From CAZVGZ01 sp964627605 (GTDB taxonomy: Bacteria > Latescibacterota > MWCZ01 > CAZVGZ01), in NCBI GenBank assembly GCA_964627605.1, contig CAZVGZ010000025.1:1-54219 (forward strand): 54,219 nt of DNA, given 5' to 3'. This document shows positions 7,651-16,537 of this stretch, in pieces (the stretch's first letter is position 1; the number at the start of each line of letters is the position of its first letter). The notes beneath the pieces are model-generated. The model saw nothing but the letters and a program-made list of their open reading frames with translations, searched no databases and was not told the origin of the DNA. The position numbers and the translations under genes were made by a program.

Positions 7651-9900
7651 TCAGCCACTAGTCGATTGACAAGCCGCGATCCAAGCGTACAGCCAGCCAT
7701 CAGATGCGCCACAGACGATCAAGTTGCCAGAGACAGCCACAGAGGAGACCACCGGCGCTTCGAGATCGTCGCTCCAGTTGAGCTCGCCGGTCTGGCGATC
7801 AAGCGCCACAAGCCTACCATCGCTGGCACCGCAGACGATTGTCTGACCAACAATCGCCGGTGACGAGAGGACGCTTCGGCCATCGCGGGTGTATGCCTGG
7901 ATTCCAGCGAGAGCGTCTCTTGAGTCCCAACGCCACAACGGTTGTCCGGTTTGGGCGGATATCGCCCTGATCGATCCATCACCGACAGGCACATAGCACA
8001 CATCGTTGGCGACAGCAAGCGTCCCGGCACTCCAACGTGCCCCGCCTCTGGTGTTTGGGTCCTGCCCCAACTCGTGGCGCCACCTCTCGCTGCCGTCACC
8101 AGTTGAGTAAGCTCTGACAGTTGCGTCATGGCAGGTGGCGAACAGACCACCGTCGCCGTCCAGGACCAGGCTTCCTACCGAACAGGCCCGATTCGGCTCG
8201 TCGATCATCCAACGTGTGACTCCAGTTGCGATATCCAACGCATAGGCTACATGGTAGTGCCAGAAAAATCCGACATAGACGTTTTCATTATCTGCTGAGG
8301 GGCTTACGTACGATGATATCCAATCCCTTGCACCGAGATCCTCTCGGAGCCACCTGACGCGCCCTGATGTCGCTTCCAGCGCGACGAAATGGGGAGCCGC
8401 TCCTGCTATCACCAGATCGTCAACAACCAGCGGCGAAGAGAACACCCAGCGTTGCGACGGATCGCCAAGTTGGTACGTCCAAGCCAGATCGCCTGTCGCT
8501 CTATTCATCGCAGCCACCTGCCCGGTCACTGTTACGCTAAACACCAGATCACCACAGACCGCTGGATTGTGTTTGACACTCGCTTGTGTTGGAGTCGTCC
8601 AGCGAACTCGGCCATCGTCGGCGCTAAGGCAGACGAGTGATCCGCGTATAGGGTGTTCCTCGTTCATGGCGGCGATGTATACCGAGTCGTCGGCGATCAC
8701 TGGCGATCCGAACAGCAGAGCACCGGGAAGCTGTTTCTGCCAGACCCTTTCGTAAGGCGGCTGTGGGGCGTCAGTTGAACGGCCATGTCTCAGAGGCCCG
8801 CCATGAAACTGCGCCCACTGCGCGCCAATGCGCACAGGTTGCGCAGTGGCTGAAGGCCCTTGTTTCGGAGGCTCAATGACGGCGCCCACACCGGTTTTCC
8901 TGGCTCGCAAGGACGTGCCGAGTAGATGCCTTGATACTGTGACTTCGGACCGCGAACCAATCCTGACAACCGTGTAACCCCTTGCGCTGTAATCGATGCC
9001 GCCCATTGTTGACGACGGCTGATTTGCGTGTAGGACATTCCCGTCGTGGTATAGACGGCTGGAGTGCCAATGGCCGCTGAGTGACGCCACCACGTTCTGT
9101 TTTGTTAAAAGACTGTAGAACGAGTCGTCGAGCTGATCATGGGTGAGAAAAAGTATCGGAGTGCTTTCGAGTATGGTTGAAAGATCGGCAGCGAGCCAGT
9201 CGCTCTGCGCTGGAGGAAGTGTGTGTGAGTAACGAAATGCTGTGGTGTCGAACCCGACAATGTGAACCGGACCCCAGTTAAGGCTGAACCAGAGCGGACC
9301 AACAATCTCTGACCAACCTGCGCCGGCCTGGTCCATCCAGTCGTGGTTACCGACCAGGTGAATGATGGGGAGCGGTCCACTGTCGCATACCGATGCGTAT
9401 TCGGCGATCTCCTGGCGGGAGCCGCTCTGGGTCACGTCTCCTGTTGCTGCAATGCACTGCACTTGTGGATGGTCATTAGAGCTCGCGATCGCGCCAAAAT
9501 CTTCCTTGAGCCAGTCAAACGGGTACTTGCCCAGGTGTGTGTCGGTCACCTGGGCGCAGATCAGTTCGTCACCGCCTCGCAAGGGGTCGGGCAATAGGTG
9601 AAAATCGAGGCTTGCGTCAGGACTGGTAGTCACATCGCGGAACCAACCATCGGTGGGGCGGTAGCCCGATGGGGTGGAGATCATTATCCATCGGCCCCCG
9701 TCCTTTGACGGGGATGGCAGCGAGAAGTTGCCTTCGCTATCGGTCTTTGCGACGTCTCTGCCGTTGCTTACGGCTACATCGCAGATCGGGAGCGACGTGG
9801 ATATATCGATGACGGAACCTTGCAGCATATCTAAACGTCCAGAATATTGGTGAGTCGCTGCGCTCTCTATTGATGAATCACGACCATCAAACATTGGCAT
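7651..9900 (-). CDS. Calcineurin-like phosphoesterase fused to PQQ-type beta-propeller
   Basis: A 749-residue three-part protein. Residues about 24-105 form a carboxypeptidase-regulatory-like sandwich (LQGSVIDISTSLPICDVAV, SEGNFSLP). Residues about 110-340 are a metallophosphoesterase with its metal motifs in order: TDTHLG, TGDVTQSG, GNHDW, LTHDQ and GHWHSS. From about 380 to the end there are roughly seven propeller repeats of the PQQ type, such as GSLVCLSADDGRVRW, FVALEATSGRVRW and LVALDRQTGELNW. The start may instead be Met24 at 9831. No clear signal peptide is seen, which is odd for propellers usually acting outside the cytoplasm. A catalytic phosphoesterase with a binding propeller is a fair reading; the substrate is unknown. 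Confidence 0.88.
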   Translation of the reverse strand: MPMFDGRDSSIESAATHQYSGRLDMLQGSVIDISTSLPICDVAVSNGRDVAKTDSEGNFSLPSPSKDGGRWIMISTPSGYRPTDGWFRDVTTSPDASLDFHLLPDPLRGGDELICAQVTDTHLGKYPFDWLKEDFGAIASSNDHPQVQCIAATGDVTQSGSRQEIAEYASVCDSGPLPIIHLVGNHDWMDQAGAGWSEIVGPLWFSLNWGPVHIVGFDTTAFRYSHTLPPAQSDWLAADLSTILESTPILFLTHDQLDDSFYSLLTKQNVVASLSGHWHSSRLYHDGNVLHANQPSSTMGGIDYSARGYTVVRIGSRSEVTVSRHLLGTSLRARKTGVGAVIEPPKQGPSATAQPVRIGAQWAQFHGGPLRHGRSTDAPQPPYERVWQKQLPGALLFGSPVIADDSVYIAAMNEEHPIRGSLVCLSADDGRVRWTTPTQASVKHNPAVCGDLVFSVTVTGQVAAMNRATGDLAWTYQLGDPSQRWVFSSPLVVDDLVIAGAAPHFVALEATSGRVRWLREDLGARDWISSYVSPSADNENVYVGFFWHYHVAYALDIATGVTRWMIDEPNRACSVGSLVLDGDGGLFATCHDATVRAYSTGDGSERWRHELGQDPNTRGGARWSAGTLAVANDVCYVPVGDGSIRAISAQTGQPLWRWDSRDALAGIQAYTRDGRSVLSSPAIVGQTIVCGASDGRLVALDRQTGELNWSDDLEAPVVSSVAVSGNLIVCGASDGWLYAWIAACQSTSG
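8811..8844 (-). repeat. Helically phased GCGC array (four units) inside a gene
   Basis: Exact GCGC at 8811, 8820, 8830 and 8841 (spacings 9, 10, 11). Read in the direction of the host gene all four are GCGCA. They lie in the linker between the phosphoesterase and the propeller domains. Confidence 0.6.
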
Positions 9901-10054
9901 GTAATTGCGCTAATCGCAAGGCCGGCTGGTGAGTCAGGTGCAGAGTAGTTGTCTGAGTCGGTAGCGCCAAAACACCGGGGATGAGTTTGCCGGTCTGGCG
10001 GTTCCCGCGTATATTCAGGTTGTATCTGTGCCACCGCCTGATTGGGAGAGGGTC

Positions 10055-10855
10055 ATGCGCCATCGCCTGAATTCACGAAACATATCAAAAATCCGCTGTG
10101 TGATCTTGGTTGGTATAGCTGCGACCGCCAGTGGGTGCTATACCATGTTCAACCACCCTAACGTCACAGCTGACGAGAAGGTGAACGAGCAGGGCCAGGT
10201 GATACAGCCTGCCGACTGCAACTCGTGCCACACTGGTGCTCATTTAGGATCGCGTTTCCACGACCCGTTTGGCAGCGGCTACGACAGGTATCATCCCGAC
10301 GATTATGGCCGCCGCACGCTTGTGTGGGACCCGCGCTACTACTACGGGCACGACCCTTATTTCGTCGATTCGTGGTACTACCCCAAAACCTACTACCCCC
10401 GCTGGAGACACTATCACACCAGGGCGTGGTGGTACCCATACTACGGCTCGTCTGGAAGACCCCAGCACCGGCCCTCTGCGCCTGATCCCACTGGTCGCGA
10501 TAGGCAGCTCTATGGGCGGCGGAAGAGTCGGATGGGCAGGGCCGTTGTTCCGAGGGCGGCTCACGGCGGAGAACAGCGCGAAGAGCGGGCTCTTGATGTT
10601 CCCGTTGTATATGGCTCAGGGCCGTCAGGCGGTAGTTCGACGAAAGTTGGGCAGCAGGAAGAGCCTCTGGACACGCCAGCAGCGACAGGGGGCGACAGGA
10701 CTTCTGGCAGGCGGCGCCAGCGCGGCACCAATCAGCCCAAAGACGATAGCGCCCAGGACGGCGACAGCACCGCCAAACAGACTAAGGAAGAGGATGACGA
10801 CGACGAAAGCACCGGACGCGAGCGACGGTCATCGTCCCGGCGGCGAAAGCGATAG
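10055..10855 (+). CDS. Lipoprotein with a single CxxCH motif and a charged tail
   Basis: Starting at ATG 10055 (AGAGGGT upstream), the protein has a basic N-terminus, a hydrophobic stretch and a lipobox-like end (VGIAATASGC), so it is probably lipid-anchored in the envelope. About 25 residues later ADCNSCHTGAH contains CxxCH, the attachment signature of a c-type heme. The middle is very rich in Tyr, Trp, Arg and Pro (WDPRYYYGHDPYFVDSWYY). The last 100 residues are low-complexity and charged, ending in an Arg/Ser tail. It lies 27 bases before an outer-membrane barrel gene. A monoheme lipoprotein is possible; zinc binding or a chance CxxCH are alternatives. Confidence 0.7.
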   Translation: MRHRLNSRNISKIRCVILVGIAATASGCYTMFNHPNVTADEKVNEQGQVIQPADCNSCHTGAHLGSRFHDPFGSGYDRYHPDDYGRRTLVWDPRYYYGHDPYFVDSWYYPKTYYPRWRHYHTRAWWYPYYGSSGRPQHRPSAPDPTGRDRQLYGRRKSRMGRAVVPRAAHGGEQREERALDVPVVYGSGPSGGSSTKVGQQEEPLDTPAATGGDRTSGRRRQRGTNQPKDDSAQDGDSTAKQTKEEDDDDESTGRERRSSSRRRKR

Positions 10856-10882
10856 CCGCGCTGCGGCCTCGCCTATCCAACG

Positions 10883-12298
10883 ATGCGTACCGCTTCGCGA
10901 TGTCTGGCACTGACGGTCGTAGTTGTCTCGGTCGTTTGGGCGCGTCCTCCGTTAACCACGTTCGTCCGTGATATCACAGTCCTTCCCCGCGAACCGCTAA
11001 TCGGCTCAGGTATCGGGCACTCGGCACGCTCCATGGGCATGGGTGGCACGGCGCTGGCCTCCACCACCGATTTCAGCGCGTCGGTGAGCAACCCAGCACT
11101 CCTCTCGAACGTCCGCCGTGTAGAACTGTTCGGTGGGATAGGGCACTTTGTTCAGACGAATCAGGCGACGGGGCACACCTCAGCGGGGCTGGATGATCTT
11201 CGAAAAACCATGTTGAACGGACTTGGCCTGGTGTTTCCTTTTCCGACGTACCGTGGTTCGCTTGTGTTTTCTGCCGGGGTGATCCGCACTAACGATCTCT
11301 CCTATACAACGGCTTATCAAGACAGTTTTGAGTTCGTGCCTGGAGACGATTTCCCCGATGACCTCTGGCCCGAGTTTGAAACAACTGGCCGCAGCTCGCG
11401 AAAATTCACCGCTGATGGTCGCACGGAGATTACAGGAGACATCCGTCAACTGGTTTTTGCTGGCGCGATGGACCTCTCGGCCAACATCGCGATCGGCGTG
11501 GGGTTAAACATCCACAGCGGATCGTCGAGATATGAGCGACGGCTATTGCTGCTCGAACACAGCCAGCCCCAAGGTGTGTTTCCAGACTCGCTGGTTGGTG
11601 AATACTGGCACGACGACGACTTTTCCGCGTTCTCGGCGCGGATCGGTGTTATCTATCGGGGAGGTTATGGAACTCAGTGGAGTCTAAGCGTCGAGAGCCC
11701 GACGACCTTCAGTATCTCCCGAAAAAGGAACGATCTGTATATAGAGGCCCACGGCGAGACTATCGACTACTACGATCCCGCCAATGTTGTGACCGGGTTT
11801 GATTACGATCTGGAACTGCCATTCAGATTCGGGGTGGCGGCGTCGTGGTCGGCGTTCAACTGGACATTCGCTGGTGATATTCTCTATAGCGACTGGACGC
11901 AAGCCAAATACGCCGACCTGCCTATCGCGAAAGGTTCGTCGCCTGAGAACCAGCCCTACTACAGAACACTGTTTGATCGCTATTTCCAAAAACGTTACCG
12001 CCCGACCACTGACTTGAGGCTTGGACTGGAGTTTCTGGTACCACTGGTCTCAATCGCAGTGAGGGGCGGATACGCGCTCCATCCAGATCCCTACATTGGC
12101 CCGGGTATCGTCTCTAAATTGACCGTCTCCACTTCTAAAGAGCGGCAGATGTGGACGGTTGGCTTCGGAAGGTTGTTCGATCAGGTCTTGATGCTGGACA
12201 TCGCGGTTACCTGGGAGTCGCACACCACCAGAACCGGGCCGGTGCTAAGCGAAGACAGTCGGCGACGCGTATTCGCCAACATGGCCTACCGATTTTGA
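10883..12298 (+). CDS. FadL/OmpP1-like outer-membrane barrel
   Basis: A 471-residue predicted outer-membrane protein. It has an N-terminal signal (LALTVVVVSVVWA) and then the family-like hatch region with SMGMGGTALAS and SVSNPALLSN, which in FadL-type hydrophobic-compound transporters plugs the barrel. The rest alternates polar and hydrophobic residues in strand-like blocks and ends in AYRF, a terminal aromatic typical of BAM-dependent barrels. The ligand is not predictable. It is probably cotranscribed with the preceding lipoprotein gene and followed by a hairpin at 12357. It supports a Gram-negative envelope. Confidence 0.82.
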   Translation: MRTASRCLALTVVVVSVVWARPPLTTFVRDITVLPREPLIGSGIGHSARSMGMGGTALASTTDFSASVSNPALLSNVRRVELFGGIGHFVQTNQATGHTSAGLDDLRKTMLNGLGLVFPFPTYRGSLVFSAGVIRTNDLSYTTAYQDSFEFVPGDDFPDDLWPEFETTGRSSRKFTADGRTEITGDIRQLVFAGAMDLSANIAIGVGLNIHSGSSRYERRLLLLEHSQPQGVFPDSLVGEYWHDDDFSAFSARIGVIYRGGYGTQWSLSVESPTTFSISRKRNDLYIEAHGETIDYYDPANVVTGFDYDLELPFRFGVAASWSAFNWTFAGDILYSDWTQAKYADLPIAKGSSPENQPYYRTLFDRYFQKRYRPTTDLRLGLEFLVPLVSIAVRGGYALHPDPYIGPGIVSKLTVSTSKERQMWTVGFGRLFDQVLMLDIAVTWESHTTRTGPVLSEDSRRRVFANMAYRF

Positions 12299-12356
12299 CC
12301 TGTGTTCACGCCCAAACCCCACCAGTGCCCAAATTCCTTGTAAATAAACGACATAG

Positions 12357-12381
12357 CCGCTTGGCGCGTATAGCCAAGCGG
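12357..12381. terminator. Hairpin after the FadL-like gene
   Basis: A perfect 9-bp stem (12357-12365 with 12373-12381) and a seven-base loop about 60 bases after the stop codon. No T tract follows, so it is a hairpin of likely but unproven terminator function. Confidence 0.5.
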
Positions 12382-12456
12382 TAGCCGTAAAAAGTCCCTA
12401 TTTGACCCTTTTCGCCCCAAAATGCGGTCCCACATAGGTCAATTTGTAGTTGATCG

Positions 12457-13146
12457 TCAATACCCTTTGGGTCGCGGGAGCACCTTTTTGATCGCGGAGG
12501 GAAAAGTATGGCACCGACGGATATTCGAGCCGATCAGGACCGGGTTGTTCTTTGTGCGCCTTGAGAGGACTTTCATCAGCCGCCTGATCTCGTCGTCGCG
12601 ACCTATTACCGGATCGAGAACGCCCTGTCGCGCCAGCTCTGTCAGGTCGCGGGAGTGCTGCTCCAACGCCTGATATTTCGACTCTGGATCTTGGTCGATC
12701 ACTCGCTGCCCGCCGCGTATTTTGTCTATCGCGCCGGTCAGGTGTTCTGAAGTGACGCCAGCGTCTGACAAGATCTCGGAGGTAGCGCTGTGATTCAGGT
12801 CGGTCAGTGACAGAAGTAGATGTTCGACTGTGACGTACTCGTCTTTCATTTTTTAGGCTAGGTTCCAGGCGTTGCTCAATAATCTCTGCACGGAGTCAGA
12901 CGCGTAGATCTGGGCTGCGCCGTCCACCTGCGGGAGTTTTCCCAAGGCCTGATCAATTGACAGGGATAGCTGCGCCATATCCGCGCCGATCTGCCCCAAC
13001 AGACGACGGGCGAGACCCTCCTGCGGTGTTACCAGCGCATAGAGCAGATGTTCAGGTTCGAGCTGAGGATGATGTCTGTCTATCGCTAGCTGCTGCCCTG
13101 ATGAGAGCGTTTCCTGCGCTTTTTGGGTAAGCCTGTCCATCGTCAT
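12457..13146 (-). pseudogene. clpB: Truncated clpB: N-domain with in-frame stop, cut at Walker A
   Basis: ClpB is a cytoplasmic AAA+ disaggregase of about 860 residues; only about the first 200 remain. The N-domain is recognisable (LTQKAQETLSSGQQLA, HPQLEPEHLLYAL). After SNAWNLA a TAA at 12853-12855 stops the frame, yet the same frame resumes with KMKDEYVTVEHLLLSL, so one codon (Gln or Glu expected) has become a stop. The protein continues through DPVIGRDDEIRRLMKVLSRR and NNPVLIG, then loses homology exactly where the ATP-binding Walker A loop should begin and ends 23 residues later. Both AAA modules are missing. Either the gene decayed or the assembly joined unrelated DNA at about 12526. Confidence 0.9.
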
Positions 13147-13317
13147 ATATTGTCATCTCTGTTCGCTATTTTCGTTGCCGGGATAGTGAATGCACATTTA
13201 GATTCCTTAATCTATCAATATGCAACGACTGTACCAATGTCATTCCGGCAGTGTTCTTCTATCTTCTTGGTGCCATAGTGACTTACGGCGCGCCGAAAGG
13301 GCATGAAAGGTCTATAA

Positions 13318-14274
13318 GTGGCAGGTAGAAGCTACCGTTCAGCGGTCGTGTTGAGGCATGGGGCGCTGGGCGACACTATTGTCACGATACCGACCTTGGT
13401 GGCGCTTAGGGCTGCTAACACTGGTGTGACGATACATCTGGTTGGCAACAGCCACGCCAGGGCGGTTCTGCTCGATTGCGGAGTGATCGACCGGTTTTCA
13501 TCCGCTGACCTGTCGTGGGTCGCCGCACTCCTGGGACCGACCGACGAGGTGACTCGTCGCGAATGTTTGCGGCAGCTTGATGAGGCGGACAGGATATTGG
13601 CTTTTAGCAGTGATGAAGACGGCAGCCTCGGTGACCATCTGAGCCGTCTTGTTATGTGTGATGTTACGACCATCGCGCCGCTGCCGGACGAGGATGTGCA
13701 GACCCATATCACAGAGCATCTGGTTTCTGTATTAGATATTGACGAGCGCCCCATCGATCTGGTGCCGACGATTCAGCCATCGTGCGACGCCTTGTCCGAA
13801 GCCGACGCGTGGTTGACTGAGCGCGGCATAGAATCTGGGAAGCCGTATGCGGTGTTGCACCCCGGCTCTGGCAGTCAAAAGAAAAACTGGCCTTGGGAAC
13901 GGTTTGGTGAGGTAGCTGAGCACTTGCGGAATAGATTGGGTATGCCGATTCTCGTCAGGCTGGGACCTGTGGAAAATGAGATTCTCGAACAGAGTGGCGA
14001 GAGGTTGTGGACAGGGGTGATTCCGCTGGAAGAGGAGTCGCTGAGGGTGGTGGCGGCTATACTAGCCAAAGCGCAGGTGTACGTTGGGGCAGATACTGGA
14101 ATCTCACATTTAGCTGCTGCGGTGGGGTGTAGATCGGTGGTGATTTTTGGCCCCACTGATAAGGGGTTGTGGTCACCCAGGGGCGATCATGTCGATATAT
14201 TGCGCATGGGCACGAGTGCCGCGGATGTGGAAGTATCTCATGTGCTGAATGCGCTTTCTGGGGTGTTGGGGTAA
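13318..14274 (+). CDS. Glycosyltransferase family 9 (heptosyltransferase-like)
   Basis: A 318-residue GT9 protein, the family that adds ADP-heptose to lipopolysaccharide inner core at the cytoplasmic face. The N-terminal half has LRHGALGDTIVTIPTL, matching the family start. The C-terminal donor-binding half has HPGSGSQKKNWPWERF, GADTGISHLAAAVG and IFGPTD. The GTG start at 13318 begins right at the first strand; the ribosome site is weak (GAAAGG). No other LPS gene is adjacent, so the sugar is uncertain. It supports an outer membrane together with the FadL-like barrel. Confidence 0.88.
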   Translation: MAGRSYRSAVVLRHGALGDTIVTIPTLVALRAANTGVTIHLVGNSHARAVLLDCGVIDRFSSADLSWVAALLGPTDEVTRRECLRQLDEADRILAFSSDEDGSLGDHLSRLVMCDVTTIAPLPDEDVQTHITEHLVSVLDIDERPIDLVPTIQPSCDALSEADAWLTERGIESGKPYAVLHPGSGSQKKNWPWERFGEVAEHLRNRLGMPILVRLGPVENEILEQSGERLWTGVIPLEEESLRVVAAILAKAQVYVGADTGISHLAAAVGCRSVVIFGPTDKGLWSPRGDHVDILRMGTSAADVEVSHVLNALSGVLG

Positions 14275-14302
14275 CCTTCTCAGTTTTATTTGGAGATCAA
14301 CC

Positions 14303-15532
14303 ATGTTAGCAGAAGTTGTTGAGCGCGATGTCTTTGTTCCATCGCCAGGTCCAGGTATCGGTGTTGGGGCATCGAGCTACTACACCACCGCTGATGGCGG
14401 TGAACTCGTAAGTATTCACGGGCTAATGACAAGGAGCGACACCACCGATGTGGCGTATGTTCGCCGCTCAGAAGACAACGGAGCGACGTGGAGTGAGCCT
14501 GTGGAATCGCCGACGCAATTCGATCACCCAGATGGCACCGGGCGGGGGTCTGAACGAGGCGGATATGTCGATCCGATGACTGGCAAATACCTGTCTGTGT
14601 GGAACCAGGGGGTGCTTCCCAGCGACGATCCATTTGAGGGAATGAGACAGTGGACGCTCCACTATTCAGTCTCTGACAACGGCGGACGGACGGCGTTGGA
14701 GGAGGGGCAGGTGGTACACGAGGGCGCTGGGTACGATGCGGTGCATCATCTGCCCGGTGTCACTGTGGGCAAAAACTGTGTAATGCTTGGCGATCTGGGG
14801 CAGCGACCACTCACACGTTCGGACGGTGTGATTCTGGTGCCGGTTCAGACGACCCCGATAGGTGATGATGGGGAGTATTTCAACCCTGGCAGCGGCTACA
14901 CATACACCGACTGTATGCTGCTCATGGGGACTTGGCGCTCAGATGGTTCAATCTCGTGGACTACATCACAGAGGATTGTTGGCGATCCGTCCCTCACCAC
15001 TCGTGGCCTCATCGAACCCACTATCGCGGAGCTTGACGACGGTTCGATAGTCATGGTGATGCGAGGGAGCAACGACCGTCAAACGGAACTGCCTGCCCAC
15101 AAGTGGGTATCACGTTCCACCGACGGCGGGAGTACCTGGACCAAGGCCGTACCTTGGACATACACGGATGGGGAAAAATTCCATTCGCCGAGCGCGTGCT
15201 CGCAATTGGTACCATATTCCGACGGGCGGCTGTTCTGGGTGGGCAACATCTGCGATGAAAACGCAAGGGGGAACAGCCCTAGGTACCCCATTGTGATCGG
15301 TCAGGTGGATCTTGGCACTGGACTACTACGAAAACGGTCGGTGACAGTTCTTGATGACAGGCAGGATAGCGAGAGTGAGCATCTGACCCTCTCCAACTTT
15401 TTTGTCCGCGAAGACAGGGAGTCTCTACAACTGCTCCTGCACATGACACGCCTGTTCGCCAATGATCAGCGGGAGGCAGGGGTGATCGACTGGACATCCG
15501 ATGCCATGGTCTACCGGATTGCGCTGTCGTAG
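14303..15532 (+). CDS. BNR-repeat sialidase-like protein
   Basis: A six-bladed sialidase-superfamily propeller of about 409 residues. Asp-box motifs (S-x-D-x-G-x-T-W) are visible as SEDNGATWSE and STDGGSTWTK, with a weaker SVSDNGGRT between them. No signal peptide is seen. ATG 14303 is chosen because GGAG lies just upstream; an in-frame start at 14249 overlaps the previous gene. Sialidase-fold proteins also include other hydrolases and non-enzymatic proteins, and I cannot place the catalytic arginine triad with confidence, so true sialidase activity is not claimed. It is followed by a two-way terminator. Confidence 0.82.
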   Translation: MLAEVVERDVFVPSPGPGIGVGASSYYTTADGGELVSIHGLMTRSDTTDVAYVRRSEDNGATWSEPVESPTQFDHPDGTGRGSERGGYVDPMTGKYLSVWNQGVLPSDDPFEGMRQWTLHYSVSDNGGRTALEEGQVVHEGAGYDAVHHLPGVTVGKNCVMLGDLGQRPLTRSDGVILVPVQTTPIGDDGEYFNPGSGYTYTDCMLLMGTWRSDGSISWTTSQRIVGDPSLTTRGLIEPTIAELDDGSIVMVMRGSNDRQTELPAHKWVSRSTDGGSTWTKAVPWTYTDGEKFHSPSACSQLVPYSDGRLFWVGNICDENARGNSPRYPIVIGQVDLGTGLLRKRSVTVLDDRQDSESEHLTLSNFFVREDRESLQLLLHMTRLFANDQREAGVIDWTSDAMVYRIALS

Positions 15533-15594
15533 AGATAGGCTCGTAAATCTGTTCTGGCGGGTCGCACCAAAGCGCTGCCATCGGTATACACACA

Positions 15595-15635
15595 CAAAAA
15601 AGCCGCGACCCACTGTACTGTGGATCGCGACTTTT
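15595..15635. terminator. Bidirectional terminator between the sialidase-like gene and the tRNA
   Basis: The stem 15604-15608 with 15625-15629 continues, after one mismatch, as 15610-15613 with 15620-15623, with a six-base loop. It is flanked by a run of A on the left (15596-15601) and TTTT on the right (15632-15635). It can therefore stop the plus-strand gene and the minus-strand tRNA. Confidence 0.8.
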
Positions 15636-15646
15636 AAGCGTTCGAG

Positions 15647-15720
15647 TAGCGGGGGAGGGATTTGAACCCCCGACCTCCAGGTTATGAGCCTGGCGAGCTA
15701 CCGGACTGCTCCACCCCGCG
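15647..15720 (-). tRNA. tRNA-Met(CAU), probably initiator
   Basis: A 74-base tRNA on the minus strand with all four arms: acceptor CGCGGGG paired with CCCCGC, anticodon loop CUCAUAA giving anticodon CAU, and T loop UUCAAAU. Position 1 is C facing U72, so the first pair is unmatched, a hallmark of bacterial initiator tRNAs that allows formylation. The anticodon stem ends in two G-C pairs rather than the usual three. CCA is not encoded. Its promoter lies just upstream at 15733-15761. Confidence 0.93.
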
Positions 15721-15732
15721 TCAGAGCACAAG

Positions 15733-15761
15733 AGAATAGGGACTCGCCGCTATTCGGTCAA
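15733..15761 (-). promoter_or_regulatory. Sigma-70-type promoter of the tRNA
   Basis: On the minus strand TTGACC (15761-15756), exactly 17 bases, then TATTCT (15738-15733), ending 12 bases before the mature tRNA 5' end. Spacing and boxes are near consensus. Confidence 0.8.
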
Positions 15762-15852
15762 GAGTCAAAGAGTTCCCCTGTTCCCACTTGACCATCGCGG
15801 CCTCGACCTAGATTTTCCTTCCGACGCTAGCCTAAGAAAGAATTGAAGGAAG

Positions 15853-16509
15853 ATGCCAAGAGAGAGCAAAGCAAAAAGGCAAGAGCGATCGGATGAGATT
15901 GGGCGGCGGCTGGCGTCGCTTTATCCTGACGCCGACTGCGCGCTGGTTCACAACAGCCCTTTTCAGCTTTTGGTGGCGACGATTCTTTCGGCGCAGTGCA
16001 CTGACAAACGCGTGAACATGGTTACTCCGGCGCTATTTGAGACTTTTGCGACGCCACAGGCGTTCGCTGAAGCTGATATACAAGAGATTGAGGGGCTGAT
16101 AAGGTCCACCGGGTTTTTCAGGAATAAAGCCAAAAGCATTAAGGAATCATCCGCTCTCTTGGTCAGAAAGCACGGAGCGGAGGTGCCGTCGACGATGAGC
16201 GAGCTGCTGGAGCTTCCTGGTGTGGCGAGAAAGACCGCTAATGTTGTTCTTGGCAACGCGTTTGGGGTAAACGACGGTGTGGTGGTGGACACCCATGTAT
16301 CAAGGCTTTCGAAACGGTTGGGGTTGAGCCGCCACGAGAACACCGGCAAGATTGAGCGAGATTTGATGGTTTTGATCGCTCAGGAGAATTGGGCGATGAT
16401 AGCCCACAGGCTGATCTATCACGGGCGCAATACATGCGACTCCCGCAAACCCCGATGTGCTGAATGTTTATTGGATGATGTCTGTCCATATCCCGACAAG
16501 ACGATATGA
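15853..16509 (+). CDS. nth: Endonuclease III
   Basis: A 218-residue DNA glycosylase/AP lyase for oxidised pyrimidines in base excision repair. The helix-hairpin-helix LLELPGVARKTANVV includes the catalytic Lys at about 126. The catalytic Asp is in VVDTHVSRLSKRLG at about 145. The C-terminal 4Fe-4S cluster ligands follow the C-x6-C-x2-C-x5-C pattern at about 195, 202, 205 and 211. GAAGGAAG precedes the ATG. It is followed after 28 bases by the phosphodiesterase gene on the same strand. Confidence 0.96.
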   Translation: MPRESKAKRQERSDEIGRRLASLYPDADCALVHNSPFQLLVATILSAQCTDKRVNMVTPALFETFATPQAFAEADIQEIEGLIRSTGFFRNKAKSIKESSALLVRKHGAEVPSTMSELLELPGVARKTANVVLGNAFGVNDGVVVDTHVSRLSKRLGLSRHENTGKIERDLMVLIAQENWAMIAHRLIYHGRNTCDSRKPRCAECLLDDVCPYPDKTI

Positions 16510-16537
16510 CCCCCATAAAGATGTGAGACTGTGACAT

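Noticed and set aside
12972..12996. Further phased GCGC units (12972, 12983, 12993) in the clpB remnant
   Set aside because: Only two exact units and one near match; too few to separate from chance.
15733..15852. A second tRNA upstream of nth
   Set aside because: No cloverleaf can be formed; the stretch only holds the minus-strand promoter and the nth leader.
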